From Streptococcus sp. F0442 (GTDB lineage Bacteria; Bacillota; Bacilli; Lactobacillales; Streptococcaceae), in the NCBI RefSeq assembly GCF_000314795.2, contig NZ_KB373314.1:864418-928417 (forward strand): a stretch of DNA of 64,000 bases, written 5' to 3'. A model generated the notes under the pieces. The model searched no databases and was not told the DNA's origin. It saw only the letters and a program-made list of their open reading frames with translations. Position 1 is the first letter of the stretch. Every line of letters starts with the position of its first letter. Made by a program: the position numbers and the translations under genes. This document shows, piece after piece, positions 17,794 through 27,012 of the stretch.

Positions 17794-18204
17794 ATGGAAA
17801 ATAGTAAAAGTACAATCACTAGAAAAACTTTCAGAAAGCAGGAACCTGATGTCCTGGGCAAGACAATTGCTTCTACTCCTTGTCTACCAGTAGCACAAAT
17901 TCATGGCCTCCTGGTAGATAAGGAAAGTAGGTGCCAACACTATCATTCTCCACTAGATATTGTTGCTCTAAAATGCTATGACTGTCAAAAATATTATGCC
18001 TGTTATCAATGTCATGATCATATAGAGGATCATAGATTTCGAGCTTATCCTTGCCACATAAGGCAGGATAAGGTAGTTATCTGTGGTGTTTGTCTACATG
18101 AAATGACTATTGAAAACTATCAAAAGTCTATCTCTTGCCCTCATTGTCACAGTCGGTTTAATCCAGCTTGTTCAAAGCACTATGACATTTATTTTGCAAA
18201 ATAA
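17794..18204 (+). CDS. CHY zinc-finger protein
   Basis: This 136-residue protein is rich in Cys and His: CQHYHS, CYDC, CYQCHDH, CGVC and CPHCHSRF. These are the ligands of a CHY-type zinc finger, which in bacteria occurs as small stand-alone proteins of unknown function. The conserved core starts at IHGLLVDKESRCQHYH, so about 35 residues of Ser/Thr/Lys-rich sequence precede it. The only in-frame ATG is at 17794, eight bases after the -10 element and without a ribosome binding site, so the mRNA appears leaderless. A hairpin terminator follows and is shared with bioY. Confidence 0.8.
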   Translation: MENSKSTITRKTFRKQEPDVLGKTIASTPCLPVAQIHGLLVDKESRCQHYHSPLDIVALKCYDCQKYYACYQCHDHIEDHRFRAYPCHIRQDKVVICGVCLHEMTIENYQKSISCPHCHSRFNPACSKHYDIYFAK

Positions 18205-18250
18205 AAAGATTGAAGACATTGTTCGTGTGAACAGAGCCTTCAATCTTTTT
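18203..18250. terminator. Bidirectional terminator between the CHY gene and bioY
   Basis: AAAAAGATTGAAG (18203-18215) pairs with CTTCAATCTTTTT (18238-18250). It overlaps both gene ends. Confidence 0.85.
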
Positions 18251-18790
18251 TTATTGGAAGTAGCTATGATTTTTTAGAGATTTTAAAATGGGTTTCATCA
18301 CCAAAGCGACAACAAGGCCTTTCAAAAGATCAGGAATGATAAAAGGCACTAAACCAACAGCTATAGCACCAGACCAAGGCATATTGCCAAGGAAGTGAAG
18401 ACTGATGATACCTCCGACAAAGACAAGAGCATCACCTAAAACAAAAGCTAAGAAATTTTTCCAAATAGGAGCTGTAGCATGAGTCAGTTTAGAGGTGACA
18501 AATGCAAAAAGTGGATAGGCGAGCAAATAGCCTACAGAAGGTTTAACGAAGGATTGAAGGCCACCTCCTCCACCTGCAAAAACTGGTAAACCAATAGCTC
18601 CTAAGAGAAGATAGAGGAGTCCAGCTAATGCAGCTTCTCTTGGTTTAAAAATAGCGGCCACCAGCCCCACAGCAAAGGTCTGTAATGTGATGGGAACAGC
18701 ACCAATGGGGATAACTATTTGAGCCAATGTGGCAATAATAGCAGCTCCGAAAGCTGGAAGAACAATTGAAAAAGTATGATGTTGTTTCAT
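18251..18790 (-). CDS. bioY: Biotin uptake protein BioY (ECF S-component)
   Basis: This 179-residue hydrophobic protein has the BioY features: PIGAVPITLQTFAVGLVAAIFKPREAALAGLLYLLLGAIGLPVFAGGGGG, with the family motif running into FVKPSVGYLLAYPLFAF, and about six transmembrane helices. It captures biotin and, in Firmicutes, works with the shared ECF energizing module, whose genes are not in this window. No biotin biosynthesis genes are seen here, so the cell probably depends on import. A BirA-type operator over the start site implies biotin-dependent repression. Confidence 0.93.
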   Translation of the reverse strand: MKQHHTFSIVLPAFGAAIIATLAQIVIPIGAVPITLQTFAVGLVAAIFKPREAALAGLLYLLLGAIGLPVFAGGGGGLQSFVKPSVGYLLAYPLFAFVTSKLTHATAPIWKNFLAFVLGDALVFVGGIISLHFLGNMPWSGAIAVGLVPFIIPDLLKGLVVALVMKPILKSLKNHSYFQ

Positions 18791-18796
18791 TTTTTA

Positions 18797-18824
18797 GTTA
18801 ACCTCGTTTTTAAATATGGTTAAC
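18797..18824 (-). promoter_or_regulatory. BirA-type operator of bioY
   Basis: GTTAACC (18797-18803) and GGTTAAC (18818-18824) form an inverted repeat with a 14-base spacer. This is the half-site sequence and spacing I recall for Firmicute BirA operators. It lies just downstream of the -10, where a bound repressor would block initiation. Confidence 0.85.
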
Positions 18825-18826
18825 CT

Positions 18827-18855
18827 ATTATACCAAACAACCCCTTAATGGTCAA
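18827..18855 (-). promoter_or_regulatory. bioY promoter
   Basis: On the minus strand TTGACC (18850-18855) and TATAAT (18827-18832) are exactly 17 bases apart. The BirA-type box begins two bases downstream. Confidence 0.85.
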
Positions 18856-19150
18856 CCAAGATATAAAAACAGGTTGACTGTAGAAACTGGAATTCGTTTG
18901 TAATTTTCTTTCTCAAGCAATCCCACTTTCCAGCGTTCTTTTTTATTTTAGGAAATCATTCACCTAGCTACTGATGGGCTAATCAAATATTTTTAAAAAA
19001 ATATCAAATTCTTTTACCGCTAGCATCATCAATGCAATCCACAAGGTGATTTCACCTTCTGTGGATAGAAGACTTCCACAAACTGATGAAACAGCGCTTA
19101 ACTGTTTCAAAAAAAGCAAGTGGAAATGTAAAAGACGGTCTAAATAAGAC
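18856..19150. other. Intergenic region with two hairpins, no clear gene
   Basis: This stretch lies between the bioY promoter and the end of xfp. CCACA/TGTGG with inner GGTGA/TCACC forms a hairpin at about 19040-19065, and TGAAACAG/CTGTTTCA forms another around 19088-19110. Neither has a proper T-tract, so they are not simple terminators. A short open stretch on the plus strand runs to TAA near 19147 but has no start codon. Confidence 0.5.
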
Positions 19151-19177
19151 AAAAAAGCCGGATTGCTCCGGCTCTTT
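19151..19177 (-). terminator. xfp terminator
   Basis: AGCCGGA and TCCGGCT form a perfect seven-base stem around TTGC. On the minus strand it is followed by a T-run, just after the xfp stop. Confidence 0.85.
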
Positions 19178-19180
19178 CTA

Positions 19181-21565
19181 TCATTTATTTACGTTTTCCC
19201 ATTTCCAGTTTTGAACTTCTGGAATGTCATCTCCATTTTCACGGATATAGGCATTGTGGAAGGCTATTGTTTCATCCATTTGAGCTGCAAATTCGCTTGC
19301 TGCTTCTCCAAGAGCTGCATTAGCAGCATCTTGTGCCAAGTGGAAGCGGTCCAACTCAGACATGACACGCATATCGAATGGTGTTGTGATATCTCCGTTT
19401 TCACGGTAACCATGCACACGCAAGTTGTGATTGTAACGGTTGAAGAAGATGTCACGGATCATGCCTTCGTAACCATGGAAAGCAAAGATCACAGGTTTGT
19501 CAGCGGTGAAGACCTTGTCGAACTCTTCATCTGAAAGTCCACGCGCGTCGACGGATGGGTGACGCAATTTCAAGATGTCTACAACGTTAACAAAGCGGAT
19601 CTTCAATTCTGGGAAGGCTTTGTGAAGAATCGTTACGGCTGCAAGTGCCTCTAAGTTTGGCTCTGTACCTGCTGCTGCAATAACAAGATCTGGCTCTTCA
19701 TCTGCTGAAACAGTTGATGCCCAATCGATCACCTTGTATCCTTCACGAACCAATTCTTCAGCTTCAGCTGCTGAGTAGAATTGAGGACGCGGGTGTTTAG
19801 AAGAAACGATCAAGTTGATCACATCTTCTGCCTTGAAGGCTTGGTCCATCACTGCAAGCAATGTATTGGTATCTGCTGGCAAGTACTCACGGATGTATTC
19901 TGGAGTTTTTTCTGCCAAGTGAGTCAAAATACCTGGATCTTGGTGAGTGTAGCCATTGTGATCTTGTTGGAAAACAGTTGAAGTCGCAATCAAGTTCAAG
20001 GCTGGGTAGTTTTTACGCCATGTCGTGTGAGTCTTAGATTTACGCAACCATTTGAAGTGTTGAGTAATCATAGAGTCTACGACACGAAGGAATGATTCGT
20101 AAGATGCGAAGAATCCATGACGACCTGTCAAGACATATCCTTCAAGCATTCCTTCCGCTTGGTGTTCTGACAATTGAGAGTCAATCACACGTCCAGCAGG
20201 GCTCAAAGCTTCATCGTAGTCTGGTTTCATACGTCCTAACCATTGACGGCTTGTACGAGTAAAGACTTCTTGAAGACGGTTTGATTTGGTTTCATCTGGT
20301 CCAAAGATACGGAAGTTATCTGGGTTCGCATCCACAAGATCTGCTGCATACTTACCAAATTCGATCATATCTTGCGCCATGATAGCACCTGGTGTTTCGA
20401 TCTTGAAGGCATGTTTCTTCCAATCAGCAGTGTCCATTGGTTTGATGACACCTGCGTTTGTGATTGGGTTCATAGCCATTCGACGGTCACCTTTTGGTGC
20501 GATTTCAGCAATCTCAGGAAGTAATTTACCAGTTTCGTCGAACAACTCAGCTGGACGGTATGATTCCAACCAAGAAAGCAGAGCATCCACATGCTCCATG
20601 TGGTGAGCATCTACTGGGATTGGCACTTGGTGCGCACGGAATCCACCTTCGATTGGTGTTCCTTCCCAAGCTTTTGGTCCAGTCCAACCTTTAGGAATAC
20701 GAGCAATTAAGACAGGGTATACTGGTTGAGTTGCTTCTTCTGCAGAACCTTTACGAGCTTCTGCTTGGACTTTCTTGATTTCTTCAATCGCTTCGTCCAA
20801 TTTTTCTGCAAACAAAGCATGAGCCGCTTCGTGATCATCAGAAATAGCCGTTACGTCTGCAAAAATAGGTTTCCAACCAAGACCTTCAAAGAAGAGGGCC
20901 AATTCTTCGTCTGTTTTGCGTTCGAAGATCGTTGGGTTGTGGATCTTCCCACCGTTGAGATAGAAGATTGGAAGAACAGCACCATCGTTCACTGGGTTCA
21001 AGAAGGTATTGGCCAACCAACCAGCCATCAATGGACCAGTTTCTCCTTCACCATCACCGATTACGGTTGCAGCAATCACATCAGGATTATCCAAAACAGC
21101 TCCAGCTGCGTGAGAAAGAGCGTATCCAAGTTCTCCACCTTCGTGGATAGATCCTGGTGTTTCAGGCGCCGCGTGAGAAGCGATTCCTCCTGGGAATGAG
21201 AAGATTTTACATAGGTGTTTGAAGCCTTCTTCATTTTGTGGGATGTTTGGATTCAATTCAGTATAAGAACCATCTAAGTAAGAGTTGGATACCATTACTT
21301 GTCCACCGTGACCTGGACCTTCGATGTAGAACATATCCAAGTCATATTTGTTGATGGTACGGTTCAAGTGAGCATAGATAAAGTTTTGCCCTGGTACAGT
21401 TCCCCAGTGTCCGATTGGGTGAGCTTTTAAGTCATGTTCAACAACTTCACGCTTCAACAATGGATTATCTTTTAAGTACATTTGAGCAGCTGAAATGTAG
21501 TTGGCTGCACGCCACCAAGCGTCTACTTTATCCAAGTAAGCTTTGCTGTTATAATCGACAGTCAT
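19181..21565 (-). CDS. xfp: Phosphoketolase (xylulose-5-phosphate / fructose-6-phosphate)
   Basis: This 794-residue thiamine-diphosphate enzyme has [17 protein letters not shown] near the N-terminus, the cofactor motif [14 protein letters not shown], and the typical [22 protein letters not shown]. It splits xylulose-5-phosphate (and often fructose-6-phosphate) with phosphate into acetyl-phosphate and glyceraldehyde-3-phosphate or erythrose-4-phosphate in the cytoplasm. In streptococci it feeds acetate kinase for ATP and supports H2O2-linked aerobic growth. The length is the family norm and no motif is missing. It is a single gene with its own terminator. The 5' leader contains an ACAGGTT/AACCTGT hairpin near the start. 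Confidence 0.95.
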   Translation of the reverse strand: MTVDYNSKAYLDKVDAWWRAANYISAAQMYLKDNPLLKREVVEHDLKAHPIGHWGTVPGQNFIYAHLNRTINKYDLDMFYIEGPGHGGQVMVSNSYLDGSYTELNPNIPQNEEGFKHLCKIFSFPGGIASHAAPETPGSIHEGGELGYALSHAAGAVLDNPDVIAATVIGDGEGETGPLMAGWLANTFLNPVNDGAVLPIFYLNGGKIHNPTIFERKTDEELALFFEGLGWKPIFADVTAISDDHEAAHALFAEKLDEAIEEIKKVQAEARKGSAEEATQPVYPVLIARIPKGWTGPKAWEGTPIEGGFRAHQVPIPVDAHHMEHVDALLSWLESYRPAELFDETGKLLPEIAEIAPKGDRRMAMNPITNAGVIKPMDTADWKKHAFKIETPGAIMAQDMIEFGKYAADLVDANPDNFRIFGPDETKSNRLQEVFTRTSRQWLGRMKPDYDEALSPAGRVIDSQLSEHQAEGMLEGYVLTGRHGFFASYESFLRVVDSMITQHFKWLRKSKTHTTWRKNYPALNLIATSTVFQQDHNGYTHQDPGILTHLAEKTPEYIREYLPADTNTLLAVMDQAFKAEDVINLIVSSKHPRPQFYSAAEAEELVREGYKVIDWASTVSADEEPDLVIAAAGTEPNLEALAAVTILHKAFPELKIRFVNVVDILKLRHPSVDARGLSDEEFDKVFTADKPVIFAFHGYEGMIRDIFFNRYNHNLRVHGYRENGDITTPFDMRVMSELDRFHLAQDAANAALGEAASEFAAQMDETIAFHNAYIRENGDDIPEVQNWKWENVNK

Positions 21566-21587
21566 CTTGTCTCCTCACAATTTCTAG

Positions 21588-21682
21588 ACAGGTTATTTTA
21601 AAAAAACCTGTTCATTTTATTAATCGTTTAAATACTCTGTTTTCATGTTCAAACAGATGATATTGAAAAAAATATTCAATAT
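21588..21682 (-). promoter_or_regulatory. xfp leader with inverted repeats
   Basis: ACAGGTT (21588-21594) pairs with AACCTGT (21605-21611) just before the ribosome binding site. ATATTGAA (21660-21667) pairs with TTCAATAT (21675-21682) farther upstream. The second may be an operator. No clear promoter hexamers were found. Confidence 0.4.
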
Positions 21683-21800
21683 TACTCTATTCTATCAAGA
21701 ATTTCTCTTTTTGTACATCAGAAAGTAAGAAAAATATTCTTTGAAGGTCAAATTTTTATTCTCCAATAAAGTGTTCCCATTCACTGCGGTAATCTGATAG

Positions 21801-21840
21801 AAAAAAGACTTTGCTGATTCTTGCAAACCAGCAAAGTCCC
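21801..21840 (-). terminator. hutI terminator
   Basis: GACTTTGCTG (21807-21816) and CAGCAAAGTC (21829-21838) form a perfect ten-base stem. On the minus strand it is followed by a T-run. Confidence 0.9.
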
Positions 21841-21858
21841 TAATCAAATAGAGGCCGT

Positions 21859-23106
21859 TTAAATGACTTTTTGACCTTTCTTGTAAACATCTGTCACCAG
21901 ATTTGTCGCAAAGAAATAGAAGAGATAATCTAGATTTGGTGCATCATAAATCGTGATATCTGCTTGTTTTCCAATATCCAAAGATCCAATGGTTTTGGCA
22001 CGATCTACAGAATAGGCTGCATTGATGGTCACCGCATTGAGGATTTCCACTGGAGTTAGGCGCATCATGAAGCAGCCCAGGTGCATGGCAAACTGAAGAT
22101 TGGCCGTCGGACAGGATCCTGGGTTGCTATCAGTTGTTAGGGTAATGGCCATACCAGCATCCAACATCTTACGAGCCGGTGCATAGGTATCTTCCATCAG
22201 ACTAAAGGTTGTTGCCGGCAAAAGATTTCCGATGACTTTGGCTTTTGCTAGTTTTTGAATGCCTTCATCGGTAATCACCATCAAGTGTTCTGCACTAGTA
22301 GACTCCAATTCAGCTGCTACATCCACACCACCAATGGACTCAATCTCATCCGCATGAATCCGTAACTTGAAGCCCATTTCCTTGGCTTTCGAAAGAAGGT
22401 AGCGAGACTCATCTGCTGTGAAGACACCTTTCTCACAGAAGATGTCGCAGAACTCAGCCAGATTGTCTTCTTTTACCTTCGGAAGCATTTGCTCAATGAT
22501 GAGATCTAAATACTCTTTAGAACGGCCCTTGTACTCTGTTGGGATCGCGTGAGCTGCCATAAAGGTCGACACGAGATCGATGTCATGGTCACGGTCCAAG
22601 GCTGCTACCACATCTAATTGGCGTTTTTCAGTCTCCCAATCCAAACCGTAACCACTCTTGGCTTCAACAGTTGTCACCCCATGACGCAACATATAATCCA
22701 ACAGTCGTTTTGACTTGTCATAGAGATTGTCAAAAGATGCTTCACGTGTTGCCCGAACAGTGCTCAGAATTCCACCGCCTTGAGCGAGGATGTCTAAATA
22801 GGAAACTCCCGCTAACTTTTTAGCAAACTCATGCTCACGACTGCCTCCATAGACCAAGTGGGTATGGCAATCAATCAGACCAGGTGTTGCGACCTTTCCT
22901 TCACAGGATTTTACTTCCGTATGGTCATCGATCAGTTCTGGATCTGGTTGACCTGTTCCAACTGCGAGGATCTTTCCATCTTTAATAGCGATATAAGCAT
23001 CGGAAAGAATTTGGGCATCTGCCATCTCCTTCCCATAAAGAGGATGGCCGAGGTCCTTTGGACAAAACAACTGGTTAAAGTGGGTTAATAGAATATCAGC
23101 AGACAT
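21859..23106 (-). CDS. hutI: Imidazolonepropionase
   Basis: This 415-residue amidohydrolase has the metal-binding motif [16 protein letters not shown], a mid-protein AAHAIP, IHADEI and the late [14 protein letters not shown]. It opens the imidazolone ring to give N-formimino-L-glutamate, the third step of histidine breakdown, in the cytoplasm. I prefer the ATG at 23104-23106 because AAAGGA lies nine bases upstream; the ATG three codons earlier touches that ribosome binding site. It is the only hut gene on this strand, divergent from hutU, with a shared intergenic control region and its own terminator. Confidence 0.95.
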   Translation of the reverse strand: MSADILLTHFNQLFCPKDLGHPLYGKEMADAQILSDAYIAIKDGKILAVGTGQPDPELIDDHTEVKSCEGKVATPGLIDCHTHLVYGGSREHEFAKKLAGVSYLDILAQGGGILSTVRATREASFDNLYDKSKRLLDYMLRHGVTTVEAKSGYGLDWETEKRQLDVVAALDRDHDIDLVSTFMAAHAIPTEYKGRSKEYLDLIIEQMLPKVKEDNLAEFCDIFCEKGVFTADESRYLLSKAKEMGFKLRIHADEIESIGGVDVAAELESTSAEHLMVITDEGIQKLAKAKVIGNLLPATTFSLMEDTYAPARKMLDAGMAITLTTDSNPGSCPTANLQFAMHLGCFMMRLTPVEILNAVTINAAYSVDRAKTIGSLDIGKQADITIYDAPNLDYLFYFFATNLVTDVYKKGQKVI

Positions 23107-23140
23107 ACGAAACATTCCTTTCTATTTCCGTTATAATTTC

Positions 23141-23261
23141 ATTTTACAATTCTAAAAAAAAAGAGTCAAAAAAAAGTCAAAAAGTTGACCCCTCACTTTT
23201 TTTTGCTTTATTAAAAATTATATTTTTTTTTGACTCTTTATTGACGTTTCTTCGATACAAT
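23141..23261. promoter_or_regulatory. hutI-hutU divergent control region with repeated TTGAC half-sites
   Basis: A perfect 16-base inverted repeat, AAAGAGTCAAAAAAAA (23160-23175) and its complement (23224-23239), brackets the region. GTCAA occurs at 23165 and 23176, TTGAC at 23185, 23230 and 23241; the outer pairs have the same 11-base spacing on each side. The hutI promoter is TTGACT-N17-TAAAAT on the minus strand (23141-23169), so its -35 is itself a half-site. The hutU side has TACAAT (23256-23261) but poor -35 spacing, which would fit an activator. Confidence 0.65.
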
Positions 23262-23306
23262 AAAGAAAATATAAATTCATAGTTCAGCTATAAGGAGGAT
23301 TCCACT

Positions 23307-25337
23307 ATGTCATTTATAGACGAAAAAGAAATTGCAGCAGCTATGTCTGTCAAACTTGACTATGATGTCCTACCTGAAAAGGCAACTTTTCAAGAAGGTA
23401 TTCGTCGTGCACCAGATAGAGGCTTCCGCTTAACGCAAGCTCAAACAGAGATTGCCCTTAAAAATGCTCTGCGATACATTCCTAAAAAATTCCATCAAGA
23501 GTTGATCCCAGAATTCCTGGAAGAACTAAAAACTCGTGGTCGCATCTACGGCTACCGCTTCCGTCCAAAAGAACGCATCTACGGAAAACCAATTGATGAG
23601 TATAAAGGAAACTGCACCGCTGCTAAAGCTATGCAGGTCATGATTGACAACAACTTGAGCTTTGAGATTGCTCTTTATCCATATGAATTGGTTACTTACG
23701 GAGAAACAGGTTCTGTCTGTGCTAACTGGATGCAATACAACTTGATCAAGAAATACTTGGAAGTGATGACAGAAGACCAAACCTTGGTCGTTGAATCTGG
23801 TCATCCACTCGGCCTCTTCAAGTCTAAACCAGAAGCTCCTCGCGTTATCATTACCAATGGTCTTTTGATCGGTGAGTATGACAACATGCACGACTGGGAA
23901 ATCGCTGAAGAGATGGGCGTTACCAACTACGGTCAAATGACGGCTGGTGGCTGGATGTACATTGGTCCTCAAGGAATCGTCCACGGTACCTTTAACACCC
24001 TTCTCAACGCTGGTCGTCTGAAACTCGGCGTTGCTGACGATGGTGACTTAACTGGTAAACTCTTTATTTCATCTGGTCTCGGTGGGATGAGTGGCGCTCA
24101 AGGGAAAGCAGCTGAAATTGCAAAAGCTGTTGCGATCGTTGCAGAAGTGGACCGCTCTCGGATCGAAACCCGTCACTCTCAAGGCTGGATTAGTCAAGTG
24201 ACCGACAGTGCCGAAGAAGCTGTGAAATTGGCTCAAGCAGCACTGGAAGCTGGCGAATCTACTTCTATTGCCTACCATGGTAATATCGTAGACTTGCTTG
24301 AATATGTCAATGAACACCAAGTCCATGTTCATCTCTTGTCTGACCAAACCTCTTGCCACAACGTTTACGATGGTGGTTATTGTCCAGCTGGTATTAGCTT
24401 TGAAGAACGGACACGCTTGTTGGCAGAAGACAAGGAAACCTTCCACCGTCTCGTCGATGAAACCTTGGCTCGCCACTTCGCAGTGATTAAAGATTTGACT
24501 GCTAAAGGTACCTACTTCTTCGACTATGGTAATGCCTTCATGAAATCTGTTTATGACTCAGGCATCAAGGAAATTTCTAAGAATGGTCTCGATGACAAAG
24601 ACGGATTCATTTGGCCATCTTATGTAGAAGATATCATGGGACCTATGCTCTTTGACTATGGTTACGGTCCATTCCGTTGGGTCTGCCTCAGCGGTAAACA
24701 TGAAGACTTGATTGCAACCGACCATGCAGCTATGGAAGCGATCGATCCAACTCGTCGTTACCAAGACCGCGATAACTACAACTGGATTCGCGATGCTGAA
24801 AAGAACCAATTGGTGGTGGGTACAGAAGCTCGTATCCTCTATCAAGATTGTATGGGCCGTGTTAACATTGCTTTGAAATTCAATGAACTCATTCGCCAAG
24901 GCAAGATTGGACCTGTCATGATTGGACGTGACCACCATGACGTATCTGGTACAGATGCTCCATTCCGTGAAACATCCAATATCAAAGATGGATCGAACGT
25001 TACTTGCGATATGGCGGTTCAATGTTACGCTGGTAACGCTGCTCGCGGTATGAGTCTTGTTGCTCTCCACAATGGTGGTGGTACTGGTATCGGTAAAGCT
25101 ATCAACGGAGGATTCGGTCTCGTTCTAGACGGTAGTCACCGAATCGACGAAATTATCAAATCTGCTATTTCATGGGATACCATGGGAGGGGTTGCTCGTC
25201 GGAACTGGGCACGGAACGATCATGCTATTGAAACAGCGATCGAATACAACCGTCTCCATGCAGGAACAGACCACATCACTATTCCTTATCTTGCAGACGA
25301 AGATTTGGTCAAAGATGCGGTTCAAAAATTGTTTTAA
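23307..25337 (+). CDS. hutU: Urocanate hydratase
   Basis: This 676-residue protein belongs to the long urocanase type found in streptococci; Pseudomonas and Bacillus forms are about 555. It has the NAD-binding stretch LFISSGLGGMSGAQGKAAEIA and the conserved Cys loop DGGYCPAGISFEER. It adds water to urocanate to give imidazolonepropionate, using tightly bound NAD+ as an electrophile. AAGGAGGA lies eight bases before the ATG. It is the first gene of the long rightward hut operon. Sequence and codon use look like the neighbouring genes. Confidence 0.95.
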   Translation: MSFIDEKEIAAAMSVKLDYDVLPEKATFQEGIRRAPDRGFRLTQAQTEIALKNALRYIPKKFHQELIPEFLEELKTRGRIYGYRFRPKERIYGKPIDEYKGNCTAAKAMQVMIDNNLSFEIALYPYELVTYGETGSVCANWMQYNLIKKYLEVMTEDQTLVVESGHPLGLFKSKPEAPRVIITNGLLIGEYDNMHDWEIAEEMGVTNYGQMTAGGWMYIGPQGIVHGTFNTLLNAGRLKLGVADDGDLTGKLFISSGLGGMSGAQGKAAEIAKAVAIVAEVDRSRIETRHSQGWISQVTDSAEEAVKLAQAALEAGESTSIAYHGNIVDLLEYVNEHQVHVHLLSDQTSCHNVYDGGYCPAGISFEERTRLLAEDKETFHRLVDETLARHFAVIKDLTAKGTYFFDYGNAFMKSVYDSGIKEISKNGLDDKDGFIWPSYVEDIMGPMLFDYGYGPFRWVCLSGKHEDLIATDHAAMEAIDPTRRYQDRDNYNWIRDAEKNQLVVGTEARILYQDCMGRVNIALKFNELIRQGKIGPVMIGRDHHDVSGTDAPFRETSNIKDGSNVTCDMAVQCYAGNAARGMSLVALHNGGGTGIGKAINGGFGLVLDGSHRIDEIIKSAISWDTMGGVARRNWARNDHAIETAIEYNRLHAGTDHITIPYLADEDLVKDAVQKLF

Positions 25338-25418
25338 TTCAAAAAAATAAAAATTGAGAAAGGGGAGGAGATTACATTGCCCTCCTTCCCCACTTCTCCT
25401 ATAAAAAGAGGTAATCAT

Positions 25419-26318
25419 ATGGCAAAAATTGTTGAGTGTATTCCAAACTTCTCTGAAGGACGCAATCAAGCTGTAATCGACGGATTAGTCGCTACTGCAA
25501 AAAGCATTCCAGGTGTTACATTATTAGACTACTCGTCTGATGCTAGCCACAACCGCAGCGTCTTTACACTCGTTGGGGATGAAGAAACCATTCAAGAAGC
25601 GGCTTTCCAATTGGTAAAATACGCATCTGAAAACATCGATATGACCAAACACGAAGGCGAACACCCTCGTATGGGAGCAACAGACGTTTGTCCATTCGTT
25701 CCAGTCAAAGATATCACAACAGATGAATGTGTCGAAATCGCTAATAAAGTGGCGGAACGCATCAATCGTGAATTGGGTATTCCAATCTTCCTCTATGAAG
25801 ATGCCGCAACCCGTCCAGAACGCACCAACCTCGCTAAAGTTCGTAAAGGCCAATTCGAAGGAATGCCAGAAAAATTGTTGGAAGAAGACTGGAAACCAGA
25901 CTACGGTGAACGCAAGATTCACCCAACTGCAGGGGTTACTGCTGTCGGTGTCCGTATGCCACTCGTTGCCTTCAATGTCAACCTTGACACAGATGATCTA
26001 GAAATTGCCAATAATATTTCTAAAATCATTCGCGGATCCAGCGGTGGATACAAATACTGTAAAGCGATTGGTGTTATGCTAGAAGCTCGCAACATTGCCC
26101 AAGTTTCTATCAACATGGTCAACTTGGAAAAATTCCCATTGTATCGCGTCGTTGAAACCGTTCGTTTCGAAGCACAACGCTATGGTGTTCGAATCATCGG
26201 AACAGAACTCATTGGACTTGCTCCAGCTAAGGCTTTGATCGACTCTGCTGAGTACTACTTGCAATTAGAAGACTTTGACTATAGCAAACAAGTCTTGGAA
26301 AATCACTTGTTGGGTTAG
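25419..26318 (+). CDS. ftcD: Glutamate formimidoyltransferase
   Basis: This 299-residue protein matches the N-terminal formiminotransferase half of the mammalian bifunctional FTCD enzyme. Motifs are MAKIVECIPNFSEGRNQ, HEGEHPRMGATDVCPFVP and IHPTAGVTAVGVRMPLVAFNVNL. It moves the formimino group from formiminoglutamate to tetrahydrofolate, releasing glutamate. I chose ATG 25419 because AAGAGGT precedes it and the MAKIVECIPNFSEG opening is the family start. It follows hutU after 81 bases and precedes the cyclodeaminase gene by 12. An alternative route, HutG, is encoded downstream. Confidence 0.94.
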   Translation: MAKIVECIPNFSEGRNQAVIDGLVATAKSIPGVTLLDYSSDASHNRSVFTLVGDEETIQEAAFQLVKYASENIDMTKHEGEHPRMGATDVCPFVPVKDITTDECVEIANKVAERINRELGIPIFLYEDAATRPERTNLAKVRKGQFEGMPEKLLEEDWKPDYGERKIHPTAGVTAVGVRMPLVAFNVNLDTDDLEIANNISKIIRGSSGGYKYCKAIGVMLEARNIAQVSINMVNLEKFPLYRVVETVRFEAQRYGVRIIGTELIGLAPAKALIDSAEYYLQLEDFDYSKQVLENHLLG

Positions 26319-26330
26319 AAAGGGAGTTCT

Positions 26331-26960
26331 ATGAAACTAGTTGACTTAAGTATTACAGAGTTTGCCAAGGTTCTTGGTTCAGATGCTCCAGCTCCAGGTG
26401 GTGGTTCTGCTGCTGCCCTATCCGCTGCAAATGGGATTTCCCTTACAAAAATGGTCTGCGAACTGACCATTGGTAAGAAAAAATACGCTGAATTTGAAGA
26501 CCACATCAAAGGGGTTCACGAAAAAAGTGCCCAACTCCAAGACCAATTACTAGAAGCTATTGACAAGGATACAGAAGCTTTCAACGTGGTATCAGCTGTC
26601 TTTGATCTTCCAAAAGAAACCGAAGAAGAGAAAGCCGCTCGTCGCGAAGCCATGCAAAAAGCTTTAAAACATGCGACTGTTTCTCCTTTCTCTATGATGG
26701 AACTCATCGTTGAGGCTCTTGAAACCACCAAAGAAGCTGTTGGCAAGTCCAACACCAATGCGGCAAGTGACCTAGGGGTGGCTGCTCTCAACCTTAAAGC
26801 TGGGCTTCAAGGGGCTTGGCTCAATGTCCTGATCAATATTTCAGGCATCAAGGACCAAGACTTTGTCCAAGAATACCACGGCAAGGGTCTCGAACTTCTC
26901 CAAACAGGTTCTGAGCTTGCAGATAGCATTTACCAAACTATTTTAGAAAGTCTATCTTAA
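26331..26960 (+). CDS. fchA: Formimidoyl-tetrahydrofolate cyclodeaminase
   Basis: This 209-residue helical protein of the FTCD C-terminal family has the marker [25 protein letters not shown] and [28 protein letters not shown]. It converts 5-formimino-THF to 5,10-methenyl-THF and ammonia. Here the transferase and the cyclodeaminase, one polypeptide in animals, are separate adjacent genes. GGGAG precedes the ATG. The position between ftcD and fhs matches the order of the folate reactions. Confidence 0.93.
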   Translation: MKLVDLSITEFAKVLGSDAPAPGGGSAAALSAANGISLTKMVCELTIGKKKYAEFEDHIKGVHEKSAQLQDQLLEAIDKDTEAFNVVSAVFDLPKETEEEKAARREAMQKALKHATVSPFSMMELIVEALETTKEAVGKSNTNAASDLGVAALNLKAGLQGAWLNVLINISGIKDQDFVQEYHGKGLELLQTGSELADSIYQTILESLS

Positions 26961-27012
26961 GCCTACCAATCAACTTTATAACTTCAATACCTACAAAGAA
27001 AGAAGGGATTCT

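Noticed and set aside
18994-19147. Open reading stretch on the plus strand between bioY and xfp
   Set aside because: It has no start codon or ribosome binding site, and the peptide has no recognisable family.
21619-21632. cre-like ATTAATCGTTTAAA upstream of xfp
   Set aside because: It differs from the consensus at three or more positions, including conserved ends, and no promoter could be placed next to it.
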